Positions 36,952 to 44,809 of a stretch of 64,000 nucleotides of DNA are shown here, piece by piece (within the stretch, counting starts at the first letter, position 1; every line of letters begins with the position of its first letter). The notes beneath the pieces were generated by a model. That model did no database searches. It had not been told where the DNA came from and was given only the letters and a program-made list of their open reading frames with translations. The position numbers and the translations under genes are program-made. Origin of the DNA: Caminibacter mediatlanticus TB-2 (lineage in GTDB: Bacteria > Campylobacterota > Campylobacteria > Campylobacterales > Nautiliaceae). The stretch lies in assembly GCF_005843985.1 (NCBI RefSeq), contig NZ_CP040463.1, positions 1,166,001 to 1,230,000 on the forward strand, read 5' to 3'.

Positions 36952-38703
36952 TTAAACGAATTTTATTTCTAAAATATTCAATTCTTTTTGTTTTATAAAA
37001 ATATTTAAATCTTTAAAATTGATATTTCCAATATTTAACCCTAACGCTTCATTCTTATCAACTTTAAATTCAAAACCAATATTTTCAAAAAGTTTATCTA
37101 AAGATAACTTATTATTTTTTATATTATGATGAATAGTCAATGATTTATTTTTATTATTTAGAAAAATATTTAAAAAAACTTTATCGTAATTATTTATTAA
37201 AAGTTCATTTACTAAGCTTAAAAATATAATATCTAAATTAACTCTATTAGTCTCTACTCTAAAATCATTTCCATATAAATTTACATTAATTCTTTCTTTT
37301 CCATAAAAATGATAAATTAAATTAATAATTTTTTCTAATTCTACTTTCATACTTATAATTTTTGACTCATTAATACCATTTTGTTCAATCTCATTTATTT
37401 TCGTTATTAAATAGTCAATGTATTTTTGCATTTCACAATTTTTGTTAATTTCATTTAATTTGATAATTGGATATTTTAGTTGAAACACAATAAAATTGAT
37501 TAATTCATTTTTATTATCAAATACATTTTTATTTTGTTTACTTATCTCTTTTACAGCATATTTTATTTTATCTTCTAATGATTCATTAATTTTTTTTATC
37601 TTTAAATTATATTTTTTTAATTGAATGTTTTTAGCATACATAATAACTAATGTTAATAATAATACAAATAATATAACAAAAAAACTTATTATATACTTTT
37701 TATACTTCTCATAAAAACTATTTGGTTTATTAACATAAATTACATTTTTAAATCCAAGAGAATAAGGATTTACTCCAAATTTTTCTAAATTCTTTACATT
37801 TAAATACATTTTATTAGCTTTCTCAAAAATAAATCCAATATTTTTCATTTTTTCACCATTTAAATATTTTAAAACCTCTTTTCCAACTAATATTCCCTGA
37901 GTTATTCCATCAGTTACTTTCCCACCTATTATATTACTTTTTGGAATATCTGCTAAAAGGTCTGTATGAATAACAATTGGAGCCTTAAAATATTGTGATA
38001 ATAACATTATTGAATATTTATAATTTATATGTCCTCCTTGTAAATTAAAACTAAAAGGAGTTAATAACATCATCATTGAATGTTTAGGGTGTTCATTTAT
38101 TACATCAAGGACTTCATCTAAGTTTTGATTATTTATATATACAAATTTTATATTTTTAATTTTTTCATATGCTTTCATATACTCTTTAAATACAGATTTA
38201 GCTGAATTTGAATTATCTGCTACAACATATACTGTATTTAATAATGGATCTACTTTTTTCATAAATTTTAAATTTGTTAATGGCTCTTTTTTTTCAAATA
38301 CTCCTGAGTAAATTTTTTTATCTAAATATTCAGCTAATCCTAAATTATTAACACCTGCAAAAAAGACTTTACTATTTTTAAACAAAGTATTATTATAATG
38401 ATTTCTTATAAAACTTAATGCATTATCATCAGTAGTAATGACAATATCAAAATTAATCCCTTCATATTTTTCTTTTAAAAACTCATAAAAAAATTTCATT
38501 CTTTTGGTTGTTGGAGGGAAAACTTTTGTATCCATAAAATCGATATAAATTTTTAAATCATTTCTATTTCCTATCTTTTTTAAAATACCTTCTATCTCAT
38601 TTTTTGTCCAAGGAAGTTTAATAGAATATGAATTTAAAATTAATACATTTTTATAAGCAAACAAAAAAGATACTACAATAAAAAAACTTAATAAAAATTT
38701 CAC
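36952..38703 (-). CDS. Substrate-binding-type sensor with degenerate kinase domain
   Basis: A 583-residue membrane sensor. Signal peptide (1-16), a periplasmic ABC-type substrate-binding fold (about 17-325, with NVLILNSYS, FDIVITTDDNAL and DLLADIPKSNIIGG), membrane helix 337-356, a coiled coil (358-392), then a histidine-kinase-like region. The dimerisation helix (398-420, LINFIVFQLKYPIIKLNEI) has no histidine at the phospho-acceptor place. The C-terminal ATPase-like part keeps an N-box-like VNELLINNYDK, but I find no DxGxG or GxG nucleotide motif. Probably not a working kinase. It separates rrf2 from rpsO. Confidence 0.75.
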   Translation of the reverse strand: MKFLLSFFIVVSFLFAYKNVLILNSYSIKLPWTKNEIEGILKKIGNRNDLKIYIDFMDTKVFPPTTKRMKFFYEFLKEKYEGINFDIVITTDDNALSFIRNHYNNTLFKNSKVFFAGVNNLGLAEYLDKKIYSGVFEKKEPLTNLKFMKKVDPLLNTVYVVADNSNSAKSVFKEYMKAYEKIKNIKFVYINNQNLDEVLDVINEHPKHSMMMLLTPFSFNLQGGHINYKYSIMLLSQYFKAPIVIHTDLLADIPKSNIIGGKVTDGITQGILVGKEVLKYLNGEKMKNIGFIFEKANKMYLNVKNLEKFGVNPYSLGFKNVIYVNKPNSFYEKYKKYIISFFVILFVLLLTLVIMYAKNIQLKKYNLKIKKINESLEDKIKYAVKEISKQNKNVFDNKNELINFIVFQLKYPIIKLNEINKNCEMQKYIDYLITKINEIEQNGINESKIISMKVELEKIINLIYHFYGKERINVNLYGNDFRVETNRVNLDIIFLSLVNELLINNYDKVFLNIFLNNKNKSLTIHHNIKNNKLSLDKLFENIGFEFKVDKNEALGLNIGNINFKDLNIFIKQKELNILEIKFV

Positions 38704-38736
38704 ACAATACCTTTTTTATGAAATTTTATCAAAAGT

Positions 38737-38765
38737 TTGATTTTTTGAACAAAAACAGTTATACT
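38737..38765 (+). promoter_or_regulatory. rpsO promoter
   Basis: TTGATT (38737-38742), 17-base spacer, TATACT (38760-38765), then rpsO with AGGAGG at 38796-38801 and ATG at 38807. The predicted leader is about 35 nt. Confidence 0.6.
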
Positions 38766-38806
38766 TTCATTTCATGAAAATGAAATTTACCAATCAGGAG
38801 GCTAAC

Positions 38807-39082
38807 ATGGCTTTGGATTCGGCGAAAAAAAGAGAAATTATCGCTAAATTCGGAAATAATGAAAATGATACTGGAAGTCCAGCGGTTCAAATCGCACTTT
38901 TGACTGAAAGAATCAATGAAATTAACGAACATTTACAAAAACACAAACATGACCATTCAAGTAGACTTGGTTTACTTAAATTAGTTGGTCAAAGAAGAAG
39001 ACTTATGAGATATTTAAAGAAAAAAGACCACAATAAATATCTTGAAGTAATAGCTGCTCTAAATCTTAGAGATAGAGTTTAA
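38807..39082 (+). CDS. rpsO: 30S ribosomal protein S15
   Basis: A 91-residue primary 16S rRNA-binding protein. [16 protein letters not shown] start, then GNDTGS-type loop ([17 protein letters not shown]) and the conserved [20 protein letters not shown] and [10 protein letters not shown] choose the ATG at 38807 because a full AGGAGG precedes it; an in-frame ATG at 38774 lies inside the likely transcription start region. Its leader could carry S15 autoregulatory structure, but I see no clear pseudoknot. Confidence 0.96.
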   Translation: MALDSAKKREIIAKFGNNENDTGSPAVQIALLTERINEINEHLQKHKHDHSSRLGLLKLVGQRRRLMRYLKKKDHNKYLEVIAALNLRDRV

Positions 39083-39092
39083 TTCTATCTCT
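39068..39092. terminator. Hairpin across the rpsO stop
   Basis: AGAGATAGA (39068-39076), seven-base loop, TCTATCTCT (39084-39092): a 9-bp perfect stem spanning the rpsO stop codon and reaching into the convergent gene's stop. No strong U-tract on either side, so termination is plausible but not certain. Confidence 0.4.
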
Positions 39093-39510
39093 ACTTATTT
39101 AACGCATCTCTTTCAATCTCATTTAACTGCTTTGAATAATCGCTAAACTTTTTTACTATTTTATTTTGGTAAATATTAAATATTTCTTTATTTCTATTTT
39201 GATGATTTAATATTTGTTTAAAAAAATCAAAAGCACCCCTTTCATTTCCTTTAATATTAAAATTTTCACTAAATAATATTAAAGCACTTGCTAAATCTTT
39301 TGAAGTAGAATTTTTGTTTTTTGCTATTTTATAGAGCATTTCAAAAGTAATCTCTTGTTTAGCATCATTAGAAACATCTTTATTTTCTACTCTTGTTGAT
39401 AATAATATTATTAATATTGATAAAATAACAACAATAAAAAGATAAAAAACATAGAAAAAAGCAGAAGAAGGTAGAATAGAAATAAAAAAATCAACTATTT
39501 TTTCTATCAT
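39091..39510 (-). CDS. Single-pass membrane protein, unknown function
   Basis: A 139-residue protein with one N-terminal membrane helix (about 15-39) and a helical cytoplasmic domain (about 52-135, ITFEMLYKIAKNKN, LASALILFSENF) that reads like a repeat-type helical fold. No family recognised. It overlaps the hisD stop as ATGA, so it is coupled to hisD, and converges on rpsO. Confidence 0.65.
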   Translation of the reverse strand: MIEKIVDFFISILPSSAFFYVFYLFIVVILSILIILLSTRVENKDVSNDAKQEITFEMLYKIAKNKNSTSKDLASALILFSENFNIKGNERGAFDFFKQILNHQNRNKEIFNIYQNKIVKKFSDYSKQLNEIERDALNK

Positions 39511-40796
39511 TTAAATCTTTGTAATACTGATTTTTGGTGAGCTGTAAGTCCTTCTGTTTTGGCTAAAATAGCACAACTTTTGCCCATCTCTTCCATTGCT
39601 TTTTTTGAAAAAGAAATAATAGAACTCTTTTTCATAAAAATTTCCACATTTAAAGGAGAATAAAATTTTGCAGTCCCACCTGTTGGAAGCGTGTGATTTG
39701 GTCCTGCTATATAATCACCAATTGGCTCAGGAGTATATTCTCCAAGAAAAATTGCACCTGCATTTTGTATATATGGAAGTAATTCAAAAGGATTTTTAGT
39801 TAAAATCTCTAAATGCTCAGGTGCAATTTCATTCATAAAATTTATTGCCTCCTCAATATTTTGCGTTATAATAATTGCACCTCTTTCTTCTATCGATTTT
39901 TGAGCAATCTCTCTTCTTTCAAGCTCTTTTAAAAATTTTTTAATCTTTTCTAATGTTTTAATAGCTAACATTTCACTATCTGTTATTAAAATACTACTTG
40001 CCATTTCATCATGTTCTGCTTGTGAGAGCAGATCTATCGCAACATAATCTGGCTTTGCACTGTTATCAGCAATAATTCCTATTTCACTTGGCCCTGCTAT
40101 CATATCAATATTTACATCCCCATAAACTAATTTCTTAGCTGTTGCTACAAAAATATTACCAGGACCTGTAATAACATCTACTTTTGGAATGCTCTCTGTA
40201 CCATATGATAATGCTGCTATTGCACTTGCACCTCCTACTTTAAAAGTTTTAGGTGCACCACAAATATATAAAGCAGCAAGTAATAATTCATTTGGTTTAT
40301 TTTCAATTACAGGAGTCGTAACTATAATTTCTCTCACTCCTGCTACAATTGCAGGAATTACATTCATTAAAAGACTACTTGGATAAAATGCTTTACCACC
40401 TGGTACATAAACACCAGCTCTATTTACAGGAGTTACCTTTTGACCTAAGATGCTACCATTTTCTTCAAAATCAAGCCAAGATTTTGGAAGTTGCTTTTCG
40501 TGATATGCTTTTATTCTATTATATGCTAAATGAAGAGCTTTTTTTAATTCTTCATCTAAATTATCATATGCTTTTTTCATTTCACTTTTGCTAATTTCTA
40601 AATCTTCATTTTTAGTTGGGGTCCATTTGTCAAATTTTGAAATATGCCTAAAAAGTGCTTTATTTCCTTCATTTTTTACTTCATTAATAATTTCTTTTAC
40701 AATATTTTCAACATTAGAAATATCCATTTTCCCTCTATTTAATATCTCTTGAAATTCTTTTGTAAAATTTTTATCAGTAGTTTTTATAACTTTCAT
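39507..40796 (-). CDS. hisD: Histidinol dehydrogenase
   Basis: Zinc enzyme catalysing the last two oxidations of histidine synthesis. 429 residues from the ATG at 40796 (a TTG one codon earlier is also in frame). Signatures: VYVPGGKAFYPSSLLMNVIPA, ITGPGNIFVATAKK, AGPSEIGIIAD and LLSQAEHDEMASS with the zinc/catalytic histidine; a second catalytic EH occurs in NEIAPEHLEI. The only histidine gene in the window. Preceded by a promoter overlapped by a palindrome. Confidence 0.96.
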   Translation of the reverse strand: MKVIKTTDKNFTKEFQEILNRGKMDISNVENIVKEIINEVKNEGNKALFRHISKFDKWTPTKNEDLEISKSEMKKAYDNLDEELKKALHLAYNRIKAYHEKQLPKSWLDFEENGSILGQKVTPVNRAGVYVPGGKAFYPSSLLMNVIPAIVAGVREIIVTTPVIENKPNELLLAALYICGAPKTFKVGGASAIAALSYGTESIPKVDVITGPGNIFVATAKKLVYGDVNIDMIAGPSEIGIIADNSAKPDYVAIDLLSQAEHDEMASSILITDSEMLAIKTLEKIKKFLKELERREIAQKSIEERGAIIITQNIEEAINFMNEIAPEHLEILTKNPFELLPYIQNAGAIFLGEYTPEPIGDYIAGPNHTLPTGGTAKFYSPLNVEIFMKKSSIISFSKKAMEEMGKSCAILAKTEGLTAHQKSVLQRFK

Positions 40797-40807
40797 CAAA
40801 AAGCCTT

Positions 40808-40827
40808 TTTTGCTAATTTTAGCAAAA
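40808..40827. promoter_or_regulatory. Perfect palindrome over the hisD -10 element
   Basis: TTTTGCTAATTTTAGCAAAA, a 20-base perfect inverted repeat (9-bp arms, 2-base centre) covering the TAAAAT -10 of the hisD promoter. It fits an operator, or a hairpin in the first bases of the hisD mRNA. Confidence 0.5.
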
Positions 40828-40844
40828 TTACCTTTATGTTACAA
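40816..40844 (-). promoter_or_regulatory. hisD promoter
   Basis: Minus strand: TTGTAA (40844-40839), 17-base spacer, TAAAAT (40821-40816). The hisD ATG lies 20 bases beyond the -10, implying a leader of about 12-14 nt containing AAAAAAGG. Confidence 0.55.
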
Positions 40845-40916
40845 TTGCAAAAAAATTTAGTAATAGATAACGAATTAGTTTTGAGTTAAATAAATTCATT
40901 AATCAAGGTTTTAAAT

Positions 40917-41636
40917 ATGGATATTTCTTTAATTTTGCTTAGTTTTATTTTAGTTTTAATTCCATCTATTATAACTTATAAACTAAAAATTGGAATTGAA
41001 AAAGAGATTTTAAAAAATTCAATTAGGGCTCTTCTTCAATTAACAGCACTTGGTTTTATTTTAGGCTTTTTATTTAAAATTAAAAATCCTATATTTTATG
41101 TTCCTATTGTTTTATTTATGCTTTTATACTCATCATATATTGCAAAAAAACGCACAAATTATTCATTCATAGCAGCTTTTTTTTCACTTACACTTGCGAC
41201 TACTTTGATATTAACTATTCTTGTAAGTTTAAAAATAATATCTCTAAAACCAAATGAGTTTATACCAATTGCTGGAATGATTATTGGAAATGCCCTAAAT
41301 ACCTATACCTTAACAATTGAGAGATTAAAAAGAGAAATTACACTTCAAAAAGAGCTAATAGAAGCTTTTATTGCAATTGGCGCAAGATATTCTGATGCAT
41401 TAAAAATAATGCAAAAAGAAGCTATAAAAGCTGCGTTAATTCCTGTAAATAATATGCTTCAAACCATTGGAGTTGTAGCAATTCCTGGAATCACAACTGG
41501 AATGTTACTTGCAGGTGCATCGCCTCTTAAAGCTGTAACTTATCAAATTGTAATTATTTATATGCTTGTAAGTATTAATTTATTTAGCTCATTATTTGGA
41601 AGTTATTTTTATATAAAAGAAAAAGAATTAGTCTAA
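40917..41636 (+). CDS. fetB: FetB/YbbM-type ABC transporter permease
   Basis: A 239-residue inner-membrane protein with about six or seven helices. GMIIGNALNTYTLTIERLKRE and NNMLQTIGVVAIPGITTGML are diagnostic for the UPF0014/FetB family, the permease of an exporter linked to iron homeostasis. The partner ATPase FetA is not adjacent here, which is unusual since fetA and fetB usually pair. ATG start. Last 9 bases overlap the convergent gpmA. Confidence 0.88.
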   Translation: MDISLILLSFILVLIPSIITYKLKIGIEKEILKNSIRALLQLTALGFILGFLFKIKNPIFYVPIVLFMLLYSSYIAKKRTNYSFIAAFFSLTLATTLILTILVSLKIISLKPNEFIPIAGMIIGNALNTYTLTIERLKREITLQKELIEAFIAIGARYSDALKIMQKEAIKAALIPVNNMLQTIGVVAIPGITTGMLLAGASPLKAVTYQIVIIYMLVSINLFSSLFGSYFYIKEKELV

Positions 41637-42317
41637 ATTATAGACTTTTTTAATATGTAAAGCTTCATCAAATTCATATATCCTTGGGATTCCTGTTGCT
41701 ATTTCAAATTTTGGAATATCTTCATCACTGATTCCATCAAGCTCTTTTACCATCCCTCTTATTGTATTTCCATGAGCTGTAATTAAAACATCTTTTCCTT
41801 CTACAAGAAGTGGCGCTACTCTTTCATGAAAAGCTGCCATTGCACGAATTTGATTATCTTTTAAACTCTCAGTGTTTGGTAATAATTCTATTGGAAAGTT
41901 TTTATATTTTGGGTCAAATCTTGGATGTCTTTTATCATCTTCACTAAGAGGTGGAGGTGGCACATCATAACTTCTTCTATAAAGTAAAAATTTCTCTTCT
42001 CCAACCTCAGCTTTAACCTCATCTTTATTAAGTCCAGTTAATGCTCCATAGTGTCTTTCATTAAATCTCCAATCTTTTAAATGGTCTATCCATAATAAAT
42101 CAAGCTCTTCTAAAATGATTATTCCTGTTTTAATAGCTCTTTTTAAATATGACGAAAAACAAATATCAAAGCTTAATCCTGCACTTTTTAATTTTTGACC
42201 TGCTTTTTTGGCTTCTTCAATTCCCTCAGGTGCTAAATCTACATCTACCCAACCAGTAAATCTATTTTGTTTATTCCATTCACTTTTCCCATGTCTAACA
42301 AGTACAAGTTTAGCCAT
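41628..42317 (-). CDS. gpmA: 2,3-bisphosphoglycerate-dependent phosphoglycerate mutase
   Basis: Interconverts 2- and 3-phosphoglycerate. 229 residues; phospho-histidine in LVLVRHGKSEWNKQNRFTGW (His9), second histidine in LITAHGNTIRGMVKEL, and RRSYDVPPPPL typical of the cofactor-dependent enzyme. ATG start overlapping the upstream stop as TAATG. Confidence 0.95.
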   Translation of the reverse strand: MAKLVLVRHGKSEWNKQNRFTGWVDVDLAPEGIEEAKKAGQKLKSAGLSFDICFSSYLKRAIKTGIIILEELDLLWIDHLKDWRFNERHYGALTGLNKDEVKAEVGEEKFLLYRRSYDVPPPPLSEDDKRHPRFDPKYKNFPIELLPNTESLKDNQIRAMAAFHERVAPLLVEGKDVLITAHGNTIRGMVKELDGISDEDIPKFEIATGIPRIYEFDEALHIKKVYNLD

Positions 42318-42826
42318 TATTTCTCCTTTTTATTGTTAATATGAAATTTTATCAAATTTTTCTTAGACCTTCTTTTTAAATCTGCAAGCTTAATTAATGC
42401 TAATTCTAAATTATACTCTTTACTTATAGCAGGAAAAATAATCTCACCTTTATTTGCAATAAAATAATTCTCATCAAAATCTTTATAATCTTTTCTTTGG
42501 ATTATTAAATATGTAAGCTTATTATCAACTATTTTCGGAATTTTTTTATCAATACATACACCTATTTGTTCTCTTAATATCTCATTAAAAAAAACTAAAA
42601 AATTTAAAACCACATCTTCATAATTTAAAAGTTTCCTTTTATTATTATATATTTTTATTTGAGTAAATTTTAGGTTTTTATTTTTCTCATCTATCCAAAC
42701 TCCAAAATCATAATTAATAACCTTTTTTAAAAACTCATTAAAATCATCCTCAACATCACACATTTTAAACGGGTAATTTGATAAAATTTTAATATCATTA
42801 TTCAAAATATATTGGCTATACTCCAT
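42317..42826 (-). CDS. Unknown protein upstream of gpmA
   Basis: A 169-residue soluble protein, start ATG at 42826 behind AAGGAAA (MEYSQYILNNDIKILSNYP). A longer reading to 42907 crosses the promoter and the divergent surE start and is rejected. Mixed alpha/beta composition with several aromatic-basic strands (LKFTQIKIYNNKRKLLNY) and a basic tail (RRSKKNLIKFHINNKKEK). No family recognised. Stop/start overlap TAATG with gpmA. Confidence 0.65.
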   Translation of the reverse strand: MEYSQYILNNDIKILSNYPFKMCDVEDDFNEFLKKVINYDFGVWIDEKNKNLKFTQIKIYNNKRKLLNYEDVVLNFLVFFNEILREQIGVCIDKKIPKIVDNKLTYLIIQRKDYKDFDENYFIANKGEIIFPAISKEYNLELALIKLADLKRRSKKNLIKFHINNKKEK

Positions 42827-42845
42827 AGCTTTCCTTTTTAATGAA

Positions 42846-42853
42846 ATTATAAT
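42846..42853. promoter_or_regulatory. Palindromic bidirectional -10 (ATTATAAT)
   Basis: In the 38-base gap between surE and the divergent gene, the self-complementary ATTATAAT gives TATAAT on both strands (plus 42848-42853, minus 42851-42846). Each start codon is 11-20 bases away with its own AAAGG, so both leaders would be very short. Confidence 0.6.
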
Positions 42854-42864
42854 AAAGGTTTTTA

Positions 42865-43635
42865 ATGAAAAAAATTTTAATAACAAATGATGATAGCTTT
42901 GAAGCAAAAGGTCTTAGCGTTTTAATCGATGCAGTTAAAGATTTAGGAGAAATATATATCGTAGCACCAGCTTTTCCAAAAAGTGCATGTAGTCACTCTC
43001 TTACAATAACAAAACCTCTAAGATTTATTAAGCTTGATAAAAATTTTTATAAACTTGATGATGGAACTCCTACTGATTGTGTATATTTATCTTTTCCTGA
43101 AATTTTTGATGGTAAAAAGCCAGATTTAGTATTAAGTGGAATAAACCATGGAGCAAATCTTGGAGAGGATGTAACATATTCTGGGACTGCTGGTGGGGCA
43201 ATGGAAGGAGCGCTTCATGGAATTCCTTCAATTGCATTTTCACAAGTTTTAAAAAGTTTTGATAATCCTCCAAGTGAAGTTAATTGGGAAAATGCAAAAA
43301 ATATAGCAAGAGATATTACTAAAAAAGTGCTTGATGGAAAAATTACAATTCCTCATAGACACATTTTAAATGTAAATATCCCAAATACAAAAAAAATAAA
43401 AGGAATAAAAGCTACAAAACTTGGATATAGACTATATGGAAATGATGCTCATAAACACACAAATCCAAGAGGGGAAGAATTTTATTGGATTGGCCTTCAT
43501 CCATTAGCTTTTAAAGAAGAAAATGGTAGTGATTTTGATGCAATAAAAAATAGCTATGTCTCAATCACTCCTATAAAACTTGATATAACTGGATATGAAG
43601 CATTAGAAAAGTTAAAAAATGAAATCAATAATTGA
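42865..43635 (+). CDS. surE: 5'/3'-nucleotidase SurE
   Basis: Metal-dependent phosphatase of nucleoside monophosphates. 256 residues: metal-binding ITNDDSFEAKGL (Asp8, Asp9) and SGINHGANLGEDVTYSGTAG with the conserved metal asparagine. ATG start behind AAAGG. It begins a three-gene operon with ycaO and tcdA; its last 17 bases overlap ycaO. In Campylobacter jejuni surE is followed directly by a ThiF-type gene. Confidence 0.94.
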   Translation: MKKILITNDDSFEAKGLSVLIDAVKDLGEIYIVAPAFPKSACSHSLTITKPLRFIKLDKNFYKLDDGTPTDCVYLSFPEIFDGKKPDLVLSGINHGANLGEDVTYSGTAGGAMEGALHGIPSIAFSQVLKSFDNPPSEVNWENAKNIARDITKKVLDGKITIPHRHILNVNIPNTKKIKGIKATKLGYRLYGNDAHKHTNPRGEEFYWIGLHPLAFKEENGSDFDAIKNSYVSITPIKLDITGYEALEKLKNEINN

Positions 43636-44809
43636 GTGTAATTTAAACTATAAAAACTTCTTAGATGCTACTTTATGTGAATGTAAAGCTAAAAATCTTC
43701 CATTTAAATCATTTGGCAAAGGTTTTAATCAAAATGAGGCTAAAATCTCAGCTATTGGGGAGATGAATGAAAGAATCTTAACAAGAAACTATTTTGAAGA
43801 GTATTATGTAGATAGTCTATATCCTGATGCAATAATTACAGATAAATTTTTAAACTCTAAACTTTATGAATTTTATAATATTAAAAATTTAGAAAAAGAA
43901 GATTTATTTGATTTTAATAGTGATATTTTTGATATTTTATCAATTCCTTTTATTCATAAACAAAGTGGTAAATATATCTATTTTCCAATTAATTTAATTC
44001 ATAATATTTATGCAAGCAATGGTATGGCTTTTCATACAAATTTAAAAGATGCATATTATAATGCAAAAAGCGAAATTATTGAAAGATTTGTTAAATTTCA
44101 AGTTATTAAATATGGACTTCCTCTTCCAAAAATCGCCCACCCATATAACTCAGAAAAAATTCAAATATATGATGCAACTCTTGATGGAAAATACCCTGTA
44201 ATGGCAGCAAGTTTTATTGAAAACGATGAAGTTATTTTATCATTTGGCTGTGATTTAGATAAAAATAAAGCAATTAATAAAGCATATTTAGAATTGCTTC
44301 AAACTGAATTTAAAGAAAGAGGAAGATTTTTAGATGATATAGATTATATTAAAGAACCTGTAAATTTAACCCAACATTTTATCAATTTAAGTGGAGATAT
44401 CCATTCTAACTTTTTAAAAAAACCATATTTTGATAAAGCTAATTGGAATTTTGAGACATTAAATGTATTTAATAAAGATGAATATTTTAGAATATATAGA
44501 TATAAAAACTTTATTGCAATTCAAGTTATTATTCCTGAAATTAGCGAAGTTTATCCAATAGATGATTTAAAATATTATAATATTAACAAAGGCAAATTTA
44601 TACGAAATGATATTTTAAACTTAAAAAACAAACAAAAAGTGCTTAATTATTTATATGAAAATGCTGTTTGGGATATTGGAGAGTTTATTGGAGTAATTTT
44701 TAATAAAAAATATACTATTGAAGAGGTTGATAAATTATATGATGGTTATGAGTTTGATGAAAAATATAAAAATATCCTTTCACTTTCAAAGGAATTAAAT
44801 GAGATATGA
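43619..44809 (+). CDS. ycaO: YcaO-domain protein (E. coli YcaO type)
   Basis: An ATP-dependent YcaO-fold protein of 396 residues. ATP-site elements: GKGFNQNEAKISAIGEMNER (SxxxExxxR as S44/E48/R52), YASNGMAFHTN followed by KSEIIERF (E152/E155/R156), and SFGCDLDKNKAINKAYLELL. Segments such as YFPINLIHNIY and IPEISEVYPIDDL match E. coli YcaO, a protein implicated with RimO in S12 methylthiolation, not the azoline-forming peptide type. It stops about where the E. coli protein begins its C-terminal helical extension (586 residues there), and has no Pro-rich terminus. ATG overlaps surE by 17 bases; end overlaps tcdA by 11. Confidence 0.88.
   Translation: MKSIIECNLNYKNFLDATLCECKAKNLPFKSFGKGFNQNEAKISAIGEMNERILTRNYFEEYYVDSLYPDAIITDKFLNSKLYEFYNIKNLEKEDLFDFNSDIFDILSIPFIHKQSGKYIYFPINLIHNIYASNGMAFHTNLKDAYYNAKSEIIERFVKFQVIKYGLPLPKIAHPYNSEKIQIYDATLDGKYPVMAASFIENDEVILSFGCDLDKNKAINKAYLELLQTEFKERGRFLDDIDYIKEPVNLTQHFINLSGDIHSNFLKKPYFDKANWNFETLNVFNKDEYFRIYRYKNFIAIQVIIPEISEVYPIDDLKYYNINKGKFIRNDILNLKNKQKVLNYLYENAVWDIGEFIGVIFNKKYTIEEVDKLYDGYEFDEKYKNILSLSKELNEI

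Noticed and set aside
38774-38806. Upstream ATG as the rpsO start
   Set aside because: It lies at the predicted transcription start, and the standard S15 N-terminus begins at 38807 behind AGGAGG.
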